Positions 12,826 through 25,673 are shown, numbered from the stretch's first letter. The stretch is 64,000 nt of DNA from Littorina saxatilis (GCF_037325665.1 NC_090254.1:18947823-19011822); one strand, 5' to 3'. The notes: generated by a model not told the origin, from the sequence alone. Program-made: numbers and translations.

Positions 12826-13377
12826 GAAAGGCATAAATTCTGCAAATAGTGCATTGAACGATTTTGCTCTCAAACGAAAATCAGATTGAACCTGTAATTT
12901 GTAGTTGACATCTTGAGTGTCGGAGCAAATGTTTCACGCTGTCAGCGTACGCTTTGCAGTATTGCTGCCACAGCCCACTGTGCTAATGAAGACAATGGGC
13001 TGAACGGGAGACAATAACGTAAAAAAGATAATGTATGGCCCTATAAAATGCAACTGGCTGTTTGGCTGTATCAGATATCGCAATCATGCCACGACTTGAT
13101 GAAGGAGAGAGACAGCAAGCGATTGGGATGCTTAGAGCTGGCCAAAGCATTGAACGTGATGAACACTGAACGTTTTCCGAAATCATTGCGCTTGGACTCA
13201 GTCACTTTTTTTGAAAAATTGTCATTTCATGATGTTTTATTCAAAATCAATAAAGCGAAGGTTTATAAACACTGAAATGGCCAATAAATAAAATAGTCAA
13301 ACATTGAAAACATTCACCACTGAGTTGATTTTTTGTGATTTTTTAAAGTTCAGTTTGCGGAATTTATGCCTCTCGGT

Positions 13378-13586
13378 ATATTACCTCACTGGGAGAATGC
13401 AAGTTTCCAGTACAAAGGACTTAACATTTTTTACATACTGCTTGACTAAAATCTTTACAAAATTTGACTATATTCTATACAAGAAACACTTAACAAGGGT
13501 AAAAGGAGAAACAGAATCCGTTAGTCGCCTCTTACGACATGCTGGGGAGCATCGGGTAAATTTTTCCCCCTAACCCGCGGGGGGGT
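13378..13586 (-). repeat. 5' half of the CCGCGGGTTAGGGGG repeat
   Basis: Minus-strand copy running from the CCCCCGCGGGTTAGGGGGAA end (13586) to the middle (CTCCCAGTGAGG). The 3' half is absent. Confidence 0.7.
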
Positions 13587-16500
13587 CATGTATTTATGTA
13601 CATGTACAAAGGCATGATTTTTTCACACAACACTTGGCGTAAAATCAGACATGCAGTCACAGTCCTTCTCATACAATTGTTTCATTAAAAAAAGTCCCAC
13701 TCTGCGCAGGAAGCAGCCAGGCTGTTGATTTGTGGTAGGTGACCAAGTGGAGGGCTGGTCTTATCTCCCATGTAAAAGCCTAGCAAGATTTGAGATAGTG
13801 AATCAAATCCTTTTACACAGTAAGGACTGTGCCTGTAACCTTCCTTCCAAGATAGTGTTTTTTATTTTTGTTATTTTTTTAACAATGTTTTTTAATTTCC
13901 TTTTTTTTTGTATCTCTCGGACAGTCCTGTGAGGCTATGCTCATAGAAGTTCGGGCTGCTTTCTCACTGGGGAAAGCGGATTGCCACACAGTACGGTGCA
14001 ACCCAATATTTTTTTTTCATACACCTTTTTGGTCGGGAATCTTATACCTGCACTGAATAAAACCTTTGTTCAGGCCTGGGAATGAGTAAAAGTGGTTTGG
14101 AAATGAATGTACTACTATGAATACTTTCTAAAACTATCTGACAGCTAAATGTGCAGCACATTTCATATCTGATCCCAAATCTGAGCAACTGAGTTTTTCT
14201 AGTGCTTTCCATTTGTTTCACATTTGCCTACTTTTCCTACCAGTTGTTGCCTTCGTAAAAAGTGGAGGTGGGGGGGGGGGGGGGGGGGGGGGGGGTTTAC
14301 CTGTAGTCCTATATGAATACTCCCCCGGGTTAGCAGAAATACAGGGGTTTGGATTATTTTGATAGCCCAAATATGGTGTATTTGTGATAGAAACTGGTGC
14401 TAATTTTTGGTTTCTTTCTGATTTCCAGTTAGAAAAAATTCAAAAATTGGTTTCAGGTTTGAGTGTTTTTATGGTTCATTGATTTTCAGTTTAACGTTTG
14501 GACAAATGTAGCCCTAGCACCCCTACACATTACATACACTAACTCCTCCCTTGTATTCTCTGCCTCTACCTGTCCTCTCCATCTCTGTTCCCAACAGCAG
14601 CTAACCTTGCTTTAATTTGGTCCTTGAAACCCCACCAGTAAACTGACCGTGACAGCACAGCCTCTCTTGTTTCACACAAGTACAAGCACTTCAAGATCAT
14701 CTGAACAAAAATTCTAGAGAAAAATATTGCCCGACCATTTATCAATCGTATCAACAAAAGCATGTTTGTACAGAAGTCACAAGCACAAAAGCATTTTTCA
14801 CAGAAGACGAGCAAACACGAAATAGCAGAAACAAAAACAAAGTCAAACATTTAGCAGATAGACAAGGGTGAGAGGGATCTGAGCATTTACACTTGTATCG
14901 TTTTTCACCTGCAGTATATACATACTTGATGCATTCACACCCCATTGTTGGCAGTAGCAACAGCATTATATCCTTTTGCTGGCAAATGATTCCCTTATGC
15001 ATGCAGGGATTTTATTTCAATATCTTTTGGTTAATATGCAGAATATCACAGTTTTGCATGATATTACAGCTGCAGTATCAAAATAGTTTCTTTGTTTCTT
15101 TACCTTTTTTTCAATTAAAGGAAAACTTAAGCTTGGAATTTGCAGCATTTTCGTGCACGCAGCAGATGACTTGAGTCCGAGCATCTAAATGGTGCAAAGA
15201 CGATCTCTACATGAAGACTTTTAAAAAAAAGACAGTATCTGAATACATGTAGTTCACACAAGTATTTTATACTTGTTTGTATACGTAACACAGCCGTCAG
15301 ACTGAAGAGAATGATTGCAAAGCATTCTTCTCATTCTTGATATAGATCACAAATCGACACTCAGAACAAGACAAATTATCACAGGTTGGTAAAAAAATCG
15401 CCATTATGAATATAAGGTTACTAGCAGAACAAACAATGAGAGGCACTGTCGACGAAAGGTGCGTAGGAAGCAAGTATGTGCCTGTCAACTGGGGGCAAAA
15501 TTAGACCGGGTTTAATAATTCAGTTTCAGACGGTGAACCTGTTGAAAACAAAAAGGTCGAGCTTTAAGCAAATTCTTGAAAAGCCGTTTGAGGCAAATAC
15601 AAGTTAAAGGGGAGTTTATTTGAGGATGAGAAGTTACGGCGAACAAAACAGAACAGATTTTCGGTAACAGAATTGTTGGCGGCTCTACCCTGTATTATGT
15701 ACATAGGTAACTTAGTCTCATGTACAGGTCTGCTTGTATATAGGTATGTGTTATGTGCATTTGCACCGTAGCATGCATGTAAAATTGCCGGCGAAAGTGT
15801 ATGTATTATTTTTTGCATGGTTGCAGGTGTGTCGTTTGTCAACGTTTTCTTTTAAAAAGCGTAAAGAAAATTCATTTAAAACGCAAAATGGTTTTGAACA
15901 GTCGATGACATTCTCATGAATTTTCTGAAACCACAAAAACAAGCAGGTTCACCTCAGTACGCAATCAGCACCACACACATTAAATAATTAGGTCAAAGAA
16001 ATAAAAAATACATTCCATTCAAACCCCAATTACATAGAAAAAATCACAGTATATAAGAACAATTTGAAAGTGATCAGTAAATAATTGCCGAAACAGACAG
16101 ATCAAATTGTCATGAAAGGCTACAAACTCGGCACAGTATTATTTCAGGAAACCAGAATTTTCAAAACACAATATTGCAAGACTTGAGCAGCAGAACTGAG
16201 CCAAAACTTGAGGGTACCTGGTATTGTGGTAACTTTGTAGCCCTCACAGGGGACTACACTAACACACACAACAGTACAAACAACTGGCAATTTAAACAAC
16301 AGATACAAACAATTAGCATACAATAACAGAAACAAAACAAAAAACCAGGATAAAAAATATGTCATGAATTCTGCTAGCTGCTTTATTTGATTGTATCTTT
16401 GCTGTTTTCTTGAGGTAAACATTTTGAGCCAAATGTTCCAATTCTTAGGTCTAGAAATATTCTGAACTCTTTCAAGGCTTGATTAAATATGGCACCAAAC

Positions 16501-16767
16501 AAAAACCTGAAAGGATGTAGGAATGCAAATAAATAAATTAATACATTAATAAACGGCCCAAGAAAACGGAAAGTTTAAACTACCTGCAGACAAGAATCAT
16601 TTCACTGACAAGATGACTGTCCAAACTTATTAAGGGATTATTTTTTTTGATACTGCCTCATTTTATGTTTTTCATATTTCAGAAAAAAGTTATACAAAAT
16701 AGAAGAGAGAAAAGAAACTAGACATAAAAAAAGATAAATCACAAAATAGATGTGATTCTGCTGGTAT

Positions 16768-16837
16768 CTTTCTTTATTTGGTGTTTAACGTCGTTTTCAA
16801 CCACGAAGGTTATATCGTGACTGGGAAAGGGGGGGAA
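16768..16837 (-). repeat. Short 3' fragment of the CCGCGGGTTAGGGGG repeat
   Basis: Only the CGTTAAACACCAAATAAAGA end and about 40 bp before it. Confidence 0.6.
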
Positions 16838-16903
16838 GATTCTGCTGGTATAATATATAAGAAAGTAAGTCACAACCTTGTTTACCTACTAGGCTATGTG
16901 ATA

Positions 16904-17311
16904 AATCAATCAATCAATGACGCTTATATTGCGCATATTCCGTGGGTACAGTTCTAGGCGCTCTGCAGTGATGCCGTGTGAGATGAAATTTTATACGGCC
17001 AGTAGATTGCAGCCATTTCGGCGCAGATTTACCTTTCACGGCCTATTATTCCAAGTCACACGGGTATAGGTAGACAATTATTAACTGTGCCTAAGCAATT
17101 TTGCCAGGAAAGACCCTTTTGTCAATCGTGGGATCTTTAACGTGCACACCCAATGTAGTGTACACGGGGGGAGGGTTCGGACACCGAAGAGAGTCTGCAC
17201 ACAAAGTTGACCCTGAAATAAATTTCCGCCGAACCTGGGATCGAACTCACGCTGACAGCGGCCAACTGAATACAAATCCAGCGCGCTACCAACTGAGCTA
17301 TATCCCCGCCC
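16904..17311 (-). repeat. tRNA-derived SINE, ATTGATTG-tailed type
   Basis: Head GGGGATATAGCTCAGTTGGT, shared body (TCAACTTTGTGTGCAGACTC), then a different 3' part (GATCCCACGATTGACAAAAG to GCGCAATATAAGCGTCATTG) and an (ATTG)n tail. Nearly identical to 44052-44465, so both are young insertions. Confidence 0.75.
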
Positions 17312-17398
17312 GTGGTAGCAATAGACTATATACAAGTAAAGAAAGTACAGATCTACACAAGTACTTGTCCTGGAATTTTTAGCTCATGAAAAATGATA

Positions 17399-17556
17399 CA
17401 GTGGCACCCCCCTTTTAAGACCCCCCAATTTAAGACTTCCTCTTTTTTTCAGACCCTGTTTCCTTTGACTTTCTGTTCATAACCTCTGTAAATGTACCCC
17501 CATTTTAAGACCTTGTTTTCTCAGATCTGTGGGGGTCTTAAAAGGGGGTTCCACTG
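17399..17556 (+). mobile_element. TA-flanked MITE, CAGTGGAACC family
   Basis: About 158 bp with ends CAGTGGCACCCCCCTTTTAA and GGGGGTTCCACTG. TA precedes it; the right flank is TG, probably a mutated TA. It lies downstream of the TPRG1L-like gene. Confidence 0.75.
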
Positions 17557-17913
17557 TGGTTGCTCATCTTTGCATTCAAGAGGTGACAAAGAAATGAGCA
17601 CAGTGGTGTCTTCTTCATCTCTAAACTGACCTGACAGTAACATGGTTTTAGCCCATAACCAAACTCCTCCACCCGCCACTCCTAGTGAACAAGCAGTGCA
17701 CGGCAGCCATTTATTTTCTACAGGACTTAATGATGCTCAAACTCTATCACAACTAATCACACTAAAAGCTGATCAACTTCGAGCAAGAATGAAATGCCAC
17801 ACAACACTTTGCTACAGTCACTACCAGTACCACTCCCACCCCCCCCCCCCCTCCCCACCTCAATACCAATAGCTTACAAGAAACAGACATCCGTTTCAAA
17901 ATCACAAGGATTT

Positions 17914-17919
17914 TTTATT
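17914..17919 (-). terminator. Poly(A) signal for the TPRG1L-like gene
   Basis: AATAAA on the minus strand, 164 bp past the stop codon at 18083-18085. It would give a short 3' UTR. Confidence 0.5.
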
Positions 17920-18082
17920 TTTAGAAGGCTTTTCACGGTGGAAAGCAAAGTGCAAATCAGTTCTTGTGGTTGCACTGACAATTACAAATAATTGTGATGA
18001 GTTCTTGGTTGTGATGCCAATATGACCCTGCAGATCAACACAAAGACAGAGACACCAAAGTGTTCAGTCCATCGGCACCCTC

Positions 18083-19250
18083 TTAGAAACACATCCCGTT
18101 GCGATCACGGAAGAAGCCCAGACCGCTCTGGTTGTACACCACGGAGGGCAGGCTTGCGTAGCTCTCGATCATCACCTCACCTTCCACCACCTTCACCTGA
18201 AAGTAGAATGGGGTGGATCCAATTAGATGCATGCGATGATGTAACCATGTACCTTGAGAGGTCATTTTCTGCCCAGAAACAAGCAAACTTCTTCTTCTAC
18301 TCTCGGGGTCATATCGTTGTCGTTGTGGAATTTTGGCGTCACTTGTTTTAAACAGCTAGTCAAGAGAAGGACAAAACTTATTTTTTTTATTTATGAAAGT
18401 GTTTATATTCGTTCCCATCCCTCTCTCTCTCTCTCCCAAATTCCCATCCCTCTCTCGCTCCCATCCCTCTCTCTCTCTCACCTTCTGGTTGGGGTGCTTT
18501 GCTTCATTGACTTTGTTGACGGCTGGCAGCAAGGACTCGAAGAAGTCGTCGACGTTGAAGGTGGCCGTCTCGTTCTCCTTGGGGTTGTAGATGACGGGGT
18601 GATGAGCCAGGGTCACCCACGGGATGTCCGTACACCAGGGATTCCACTTCTGACCGAATGACAACTCTGTGTCCTCCCCCCAGCGAATCTGCACGCCTCC
18701 GTGTTGCCGATCGCTGAAACAAGACAGAAATTGTTCAGTTTCCCTGATCCTTGAAACCTCATCAATAATGTATAATACTTCAAGAGTCTGAAAACACAGG
18801 GTCTTAAAAAAGGGAAGGAGTCTTAAATTGGGAGGTCTTAAACAGGGGTTCCACTGTACATGTACTAGATCCACACTGACTCTGTGGATAGAGATTTTGA
18901 CACCTGATACAGAACTGAAAGAGTCTAAACAAAAGTGGACACATCAGTTACCAGGTTAGATTTTTTCGTTCTCAGTTATCTCGCCAAACTGCCTCCTCCG
19001 TGATGTTATTATGAAAGTATGGAATGAAAGAGTTTAGTGGTTTTTTTATTTGTTTGACAAGCAGCTGACTCACAACATGAGGGAATGTTCGGGGTACTTG
19101 AAGTCTCCGACGAGGATGGTTTTAATGATGTGCAGCATGATACGTCGGTACTCCTGCAGCTGTTGTGTGATGAAGTTGTACTTCACCACCAGCATGGAGT
19201 TGGCCGTCAGCAGAACGATCTTCTCCCGTTCCAGATCCCAGTGGTCGATT
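18083..19250 (-). CDS. TPRG1L: TPRG1/TPRG1L-like protein, last three coding exons (5' part not seen)
   Basis: Homologue of tumour protein p63-regulated gene 1 (TPRG1) and its paralogue TPRG1L, proteins with an hSac2-type domain; vertebrate TPRG1L is a presynaptic protein. Exons on the minus strand: 19250-19074, 18713-18482, 18196-18083, with consensus splice sites and matching phases (2, then 0), giving 173 codons and TAA. Landmarks against human TPRG1L: DHWDLEREKIVLLT (human DHWNNEKERLVLVT), VKYNFI, GDFKYP, GVQIRWGED, QKWNPWCTDIPW (human NRWNPWSTNVPY) and a C-terminal MIESYASL (human LIETYVGL). Human TPRG1L is about 272 residues, so roughly 100 N-terminal residues are missing. No matching exon was recognised between 19251 and the assembly gap at 20913. 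It is convergent with WRAP73, the same tail-to-tail arrangement as in human 1p36. Confidence 0.9.
18786..18856 (-). mobile_element. Partial MITE, CAGTGGAACC family
   Basis: Contains GGTCTTAAACAGGGGTTCCA followed by CTGTA, the inverted end of the family, just upstream of the middle TPRG1L-like exon. The other end is not clear. Confidence 0.5.
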
Positions 19251-19295
19251 CTGATGAAAGATAATAAATTAGTAAGTAAACAGATATATATATAC

Positions 19296-20149
19296 ACGTA
19301 AGGCGAAAATACAACATTTAGTCAAGCTGTCGAACTCACAGAATGAAACTGAACGCAATGCAATTTTTCAGCAAGACCGTATACTCGTAGCATCGTCAGT
19401 CCACTGCTCGTGGCAAAGGCAGTGAAATTGACAAGAAGAGCGGGGTAGTAGTTGCGCTGAGAAGGATAGCACGCTTTTCTGTACCTCTCTTCGTTTTAAC
19501 TTTCTGAGCGTGTTTTTAATCCAAACATATCATATCTATATGTTTTTGGAATCAGGAACCAACAAGGAATAAGATGAAAGTGTTTTTAAATTGATTTCGA
19601 ACATTTAATTTTGATCATAATTTTTATATCTTTAATTTTCAGAGCTTGTTTTTAATCCAAATATAACATATTTATATGATTTTGGAATCAGAAAATGATG
19701 AAGAATAAGATGAATGTAAATTTGGATCGTTTGATACAAATTTTTTTTTTTACAATTTTCAGATTTTTAATGACCAAAGTCATTAATTAATTTTTTTAAG
19801 TCACCAAGCTGAAATGCAATACCGAAGTCCGGCCTTCATCGAAGATTGCTTCGCCAAAATTTCAATCAATTTGATTGAAAAATGAGGGTGTGACAGTGCC
19901 GCCTCAACTTTTACAAAAAGCCGGATCTATGACGTCATCAAAGGTATTAATCGAAAAAAATAAAAAAACGTCCGGGGATATCATTCCCAGGAACTCTCAT
20001 GTAAAATTTCACAAAGATCGGTCCAGTAGTTTGGTCTGAATCGCTCTACACACACACACGCACAGACACACACACATACACCACGCCCCTCGTCTCGATT
20101 CCCCCTCTATGTTAAAACATTTAGTCAAAACTTGACTATATGTAAAAAT
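19296..20149 (+). mobile_element. ~850-bp non-autonomous element, CGTAAGGCGAAAATAC family, copy 1
   Basis: Starts near CGTAAGGCGAAAATACAACA and ends ATTTAGTCAAAACTTGACTA, a near-palindrome. Inside are GGTCCAGTAGTTTGGTCTGA, a short CA run (20047-20080) and ATTCCCCCTCTATGTTAAAA. No long ORF and no clear target duplication. Copies: 47081-47952 (minus) and 49272-50135 (plus). Class unknown. Confidence 0.7.
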
Positions 20150-20430
20150 GTGTAAGTATAAACAGACATACAAAAAAAAAATGTCAATGATGAAAATGCC
20201 CATAAATAACCTTTCTTGTTTTTGTTTTTGTATTCTAGATAAGTGAACAAGTAAATTAATGAATGATGAAATAAGTCAATGCACACTACATTAGTACATA
20301 CAATCTTACTTGATAATTATGTTTACTGCTATGTTGCCATTAATGGAGAAAAAACACATGTGCAACATCTCTGTAACAGTGGTTGAAAAACATTGGCAAT
20401 TCTGTCAAATGCTAAACTGAACAAAACCAC

Positions 20431-20582
20431 AGTGAAACACCCTTTGAAGACATGCAAAAAGCAGCAGCCTTACAATGGAAGGGGTCTTAAAATTAAAGTA
20501 CAGTTATTGATGTAACGAACAACAAATCTGAGAAAGCAAGGTGTGAAAAGGAGCGAGGACTTGAAAGAGGTTTCAACTGCAG
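20431..20582. mobile_element. Diverged MITE, CAGTGGAACC family
   Basis: Degenerate copy beginning CAGTGAAACACCCTTTGAAG and ending AGGTTTCAACTGCAG, with AAATCTGAGAAAGCAAGGTG in between, a family landmark. Confidence 0.45.
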
Positions 20583-20794
20583 TGTTCTCCTCAGTCTGAG
20601 AACAAAAGGTCGGTTGGACCTTGATATTATATAAATAATAAGTGAATTGAAATTATGTGTAGGTCCAAATGTCCTGGCTTCAAAAAATATTGTTCACCAG
20701 AAGACCTCCTTCATGTCTAAACCATTGAATCTAGGGATGAGAACCAAAGACCTAAGCCTGAGAATAACAGTTTAACACTGCCACCATACAACTA

Positions 20795-20912
20795 CAGTGG
20801 AACCCCTTTTTTAAGACCCCCAAATTAAGACTTCCTCCTTTTTAAGACCTTGATTCTTCAGATGCTCTGTTCATAACCTCTGTAAGTTGACCTCCATTTT
20901 AAGATTCCCTCC
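20795..20912 (+). mobile_element. TA-flanked MITE cut off by the assembly gap
   Basis: Starts TACAGTGGAACCCC and follows the family consensus (TTAAGACTTCCTCC, TAACCTCTGTAA) until the N run begins. The right half is missing. Confidence 0.7.
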
Positions 20913-21112
20913 NNNNNNNNNNNNNNNNNNNNNNNNNNNNNNNNNNNNNNNNNNNNNNNNNNNNNNNNNNNNNNNNNNNNNNNNNNNNNNNNNNNNNNNN
21001 NNNNNNNNNNNNNNNNNNNNNNNNNNNNNNNNNNNNNNNNNNNNNNNNNNNNNNNNNNNNNNNNNNNNNNNNNNNNNNNNNNNNNNNNNNNNNNNNNNNN
21101 NNNNNNNNNNNN
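20913..21112. other. Assembly gap (exactly 200 N)
   Basis: A run of exactly 200 N, a usual placeholder for a join of unknown size. The left flank is a truncated TA-flanked MITE (20795-20912) and the right flank starts inside an LTR element, so both contig ends stop in repeats. It lies between the two oppositely oriented halves of WRAP73. Confidence 0.98.
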
Positions 21113-22154
21113 AAACCTTTCCCGGCGATGACGGACGTGTCAGAAGGGTGAAACTACTCATGGCAACCTCTGAACTTGATAAACATGGAAAACCTCTGCG
21201 CCAGAGGTCCTACCTGGAAAGACCAGTTCACAAACTTATTGTTCTTCTCCCAAAGAACATTTCGAACAATGATTAGCCAAACCGCTGGACTTGTATATCC
21301 TTTTTAAGCTTTCTACGGACAGCTTTTTTGCTTGAACATTCAGTAGTTAACCCAGTGAACGTGAATAGCCTTTTCTAAGTTCTCTAGCGATAGTTCTAAC
21401 TCGAACTTTTATTACCTGTTTTGATATTCCTGGACTTTTAAATCATCTTAAAGTTAAAGTAGATGATTCAGGTGGGAGTGTAACTGCCATGCAGTTAAAG
21501 GGAAGCGACCCCTTAAGTGTAACTAACTTTTTATAACTTTGCATGGATTCTTTCCCCTTGACCACTTTCGGGAAACCCTTGTTTACTCCTAAGTTATAAC
21601 GCGATATAGTTCCATCTTTCCGGGTTCTTTCTCTTAATTTGCCACCTTTTTATGGACATTTTTTACTGATGTGTGTACCTGCCCTTTGATGGATGAGTAG
21701 CTGTGGTTCGGGATTTTTCGATGGTTTTTCGGTGGATTGTTTCAAGTAACAGTTTTCTGTATTCATGCGCGGTTTTCCGGCTGAGCGGTAAATGTAAGCC
21801 ATCTTGGGTTCGTTCGCTCAAGAGAACCTCATGAAAGCGACACTGGGTCGCTCCCACTGAAAGCCACTGAACTCATGGAACTCTCTCTGCCTCTAGATTC
21901 CTTGGACAACGAGGTATGAGTAATTATGTAATAGCGCTTCGATGTTTCTTTTATTTTCTCGCGGTTTTAGCATTATAAATGATTGTCTTGTCTGAAGATT
22001 TGTGACCATGCTTCTTGTTCCTCTAACTTTTATCATTGGTGAACATGGGTCTTGTATTGATGACCTTTTTATTCTCTTGCAGTTTTACGGTGCTATTGAC
22101 AAATAAAAGTACACCAGTCCCAGCGTTGTTTTGAATCATTTGACGAGAGGCAGT

Positions 22155-22158
<4 letters not shown>
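21113..22158 (+). mobile_element. 3' end of a BEL/Pao-like LTR retrotransposon (fossil)
   Basis: Begins at the assembly gap with the C-terminal end of a pol/integrase region typical of BEL/Pao elements (motif RPVHKLIVLLP), ending with a stop near 21275. A purine tract (AGGTGGGAG) is followed by a probable 3' LTR from 21479, starting TGTAACTGCC, with an AATAAA signal near 22102 and an end at about 22158 against a CA microsatellite. The rest of the element lies in or beyond the gap, so completeness cannot be judged. Age cannot be estimated without the partner LTR. Confidence 0.65.
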
Positions 22159-22223
<65 letters not shown>

Positions 22224-22232
22224 GATGATGCT

Positions 22233-22292
<60 letters not shown>
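22156..22292 (+). repeat. (CA)n then (AAC)n microsatellite at the end of the LTR element
   Basis: About 32 CA units, GAGGATGATGCT, then about 20 AAC units. Confidence 0.95.
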
Positions 22293-22293
<1 letters not shown>

Positions 22294-22671
22294 GGTTGAA
22301 CAGGTGTATGTAATTCAAAGTTTTTATAAAGGTTATAAAACTCTGCCCATGCCCAACTCCTCCCTTCTTCCCACCCGATACCGCCGCCCCCTCCAGAGCC
22401 CCCCCTTCATTTTGCAGGCATGGAAATCACACACATTCATTTCTAAGACCGGCACAATCAGTGACACAAAACGGCCTGCCATGCCCTATCCCACGAAAAC
22501 TCCCTCACGCAAGTCAAAGCCACTTTACGTCAAAACTGCTCGGACATTACATTAGAGCTCGCACAGTTTTTAACCCCAACTTTCACTGACAAATTCGAGT
22601 GGCATGTTTCCTCTCTGACTGTTGTCATATTCACAAATAAATGCTCCCTTGATTGCTTTCAATGTTCTTTA

Positions 22672-22854
22672 AGGGCAGAATATACCTGCGCAGTTTCAGC
22701 GGCGCAGACGACGCACTGCATATTATTGATGCTGCAATGGGGGGATTATGACGAGTACTTGGCCTGTTTTCCTTTCACGCAACGGGTAGCGGGCTGGGAT
22801 AATCTGCAGTGCGTCGTCTGTCCTGCTGAAGTTACATAGGTGAGCGCCGGGCCT
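22672..22854. mobile_element. Short inverted-repeat element (~180 bp)
   Basis: CAGACGACGCACTGCATATT at about 22704 is the imperfect inverse of AATCTGCAGTGCGTCGTCTG at 22801-22820. Looser pairing continues outward to TAAGGGC and GGGCCTTA. It would fold as a long hairpin with a loop of about 75 bp. Confidence 0.55.
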
Positions 22855-23848
22855 TAGCGCACATTTAAGTGGCATTACGAGCAACCAGCTGAGACGGAAC
22901 CAACCAACCGTTACACTCTTACAGTTTCACGACTAACTAAATCCTACTTAGCTCCGAATAAAAATGCCGCGTATCGGAATTTTCTCGGGGACAACAGCAG
23001 AGGAGCAAGTACTTGTGGAACAAGAGACGTTCTGTTAGTGCAATGCAAAGCAAGACGGGACTTCAATCTTCGATTGCTGAAGTCGGCTGCGACTGAGTGA
23101 GAACATTGCGTCAGTTTGTGGTCATCCGTGTCCCAGGGGCCTATCCTAGAGTATGCTAGTTCCGTTGTTTGTTTTAGTTCACTGAGTAAGATTACGTGTG
23201 TACAATTGAAGCCCCTTAGAAAGAGGACCTCCAAACATATGAGAACCAGGTCCAAACAAGGAAGGAGGTAAATTTACAGAAGTTCTGAACAGAAAATCTA
23301 AACAAAAACCCAAGGTCTTAAAAGGGGGAACGTCTTAGATCGGGTGAGGGGAGGGGGGCTCAAAAAAAAGGGGGGGGGTTGAAATGGGAAGGGGGTCATT
23401 ATAACTGTAAAGTCAAAACACTTGACTTTAGACACAATGGACATGACACACTGTGGGACAGTTTATTTATGGCTTCGTTTACGATTGGGGTGGGGCACAG
23501 TGAGACTGACACTGAACGATTAAACAGCAAACATCACTGCCGTTACTCAGGCTTTGAGGTTCAACTTCATGTCTTGCCCTGAGACTCTCGAGTCTTCCAG
23601 TTCGTGTGACGGGAACAAAAGGCAGTTATAGAGGTAAAAGCCGGCGCCGTGTTGTCAGGTAAAAGCACAGGTGAAGCTGTCAGGTGAAAAGTACAGGTGA
23701 AATACCGTTACTACCCTATTCAGGCCTGGCCCTGACTACTGAGATCGGATTAAATTTCACACTAGGCGACCTGTCTCTGGTTTAGGACTGGGTACCGGAT
23801 TAAGACAGTTTATCATTTTAGTACATACCATTTTGCCCGAGGGGAATT

Positions 23849-23853
<5 letters not shown>

Positions 23854-23918
<65 letters not shown>

Positions 23919-24008
23919 AGAGAACTCAGAAAACGTATTGTATAGCCCAACTGACCCGTCAAGAGAGAGAGAGAGGGGGAGAGAGAGAGAGGGGGAGAGG
24001 GGGAGGGA

Positions 24009-24069
<61 letters not shown>

Positions 24070-24173
24070 AGAGAACTCAGAAAACGTATTGTATAGCCCA
24101 ACTGACCCGTCAAGAGAGAGAGAGAGGGGGAGAGAGAGAGAGGGGGAGAGGGGGAGGGAGGGAGGGAGATAGA

Positions 24174-24242
<69 letters not shown>
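23854..24242 (+). repeat. (GA)n region with a duplicated ~150-bp block
   Basis: GCTAGAGAACTCAGAAAACG then TATTGTATAGCCCAACTGAC occurs at 23917 and 24067 within GA runs, showing a block duplication. Confidence 0.85.
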
Positions 24243-24245
<3 letters not shown>

Positions 24246-25256
24246 CAGGAATTTTACTTTCAAACTCAGTCTGATTCTCTCTGTGTGTTTCCTGCGCCTT
24301 ATGGTTGGCTTCTATTCTTAGTTTTACTTTGCTTCAATTGATACTGTCTTTGACCATTTGACGGGGAAGGTGGTTGATCATGTTTTGGGTAAAGCAACTT
24401 TTAGAAGGCGGTCCGCACAGTTCAGAGAAGACCGACCATTTTAAAATATTGCTGCGTTGCATAAAATTCATAGTTTTATCAGTGATACACCTGTGATTTT
24501 TAACCCCTTCCCCAAACCTTCCTGCAAAGAATGCATCAATTGTACAAATCTGTTTCGAGCTCGAGTAATCTCACTAATGACAACCTGCACCATCCATCAT
24601 CATACGTCTACGTTCACATAACTAATACTTTAGAGGAATGCCACATTCATTGGCCTATAACGATCTTTTTTTTACACAACAGGTACCACTGTCGTTGAGA
24701 TGACAGCTAACTTTCAGGCCGTAAACTGAATAAGTCAACAGCGGTTTGAATTGAGAGCAGTGACAAGAGGGTAGAGGTCACAGCGAATACAAAAGTTTTC
24801 AGTTACGGTAAAAGACGCAGCGGGGCCGTTATGATTGGATTCCATTGTGTCAGGGGAAACGAACTGGAATACAGTCAGGAGATGGCAAAACCCTACCACC
24901 CTCGAACCCGGCCTCTCTTTCCACCCCCCCCCCCCCCCCCCCATTTCGGCCCTACTCAGTACCCAAGCACCTCAAGCTTATACAGGCTGGTTCTCTTTGT
25001 CCCTCTCTCAACACTGGCTTTGACATTGGAAAACTTTCAGCTGAAATCTGAATATGGGGCTTATGGCATGAAGCGGTGCAGCTCTACGTCAAAGTTTACC
25101 TTATGACATCAACTTATGATCAACATGCGCGGAACAGTTATGCACAACACGAAATCAGGGGGACGAACACCAAGCCGGATTACAACACAACTAAGTGTTG
25201 TAAAAGTTAATACTAATAAATAGACAGGTAACTGAGAGAGCAGGGTGGGGGTGGAC

Positions 25257-25258
<2 letters not shown>

Positions 25259-25338
<80 letters not shown>
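25259..25338 (+). repeat. (GA)n microsatellite
   Basis: About 40 GA units. Confidence 0.95.
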
Positions 25339-25340
<2 letters not shown>

Positions 25341-25371
25341 AATGCAAAAAATACTTCTGTTTATAGCATAC

Positions 25372-25435
25372 TTTTTCTTTCTTTATTTTGGTGTTTAACG
25401 TCGTTATCAACCATTCAAGGTTATATCGCGACGGA
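25372..25435 (-). repeat. Short 3' fragment of the CCGCGGGTTAGGGGG repeat
   Basis: Carries GGTGTTTAACGTCGTTATCA and the following TTATATCGCGACGG on the plus strand. Confidence 0.6.
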
Positions 25436-25673
25436 TTATAGCATACTGCAACGCGCCATAAATGCTTAAAACACACGCCCCTGCGTCTCAAGTTATGCCC
25501 TCCCAAACCATACGACCTCATCGTGAAACCTGGCCCAACTCTATATATGTCTCCGCTGAAGCTTATCTGCGTGTTCGTACTTGTTTTGATGAAGAAAGGG
25601 GGCTCAAATAGTGCACACCGATTGGAGACGTGGACAATATAATAGCAGCATATTTCCAACTTAGACACGGATT

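Larger units (their letters stand above)
11611..16767. other. Intergenic, no gene recognised
   Basis: Between the WRAP73 3' UTR and the TPRG1L-like gene. It holds three fragments of the CCGCGGGTTAGGGGG repeat and a poly-G run of about 25 (14270-14295). The remainder is AT-rich and unique-looking, with only short frames. Confidence 0.6.
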
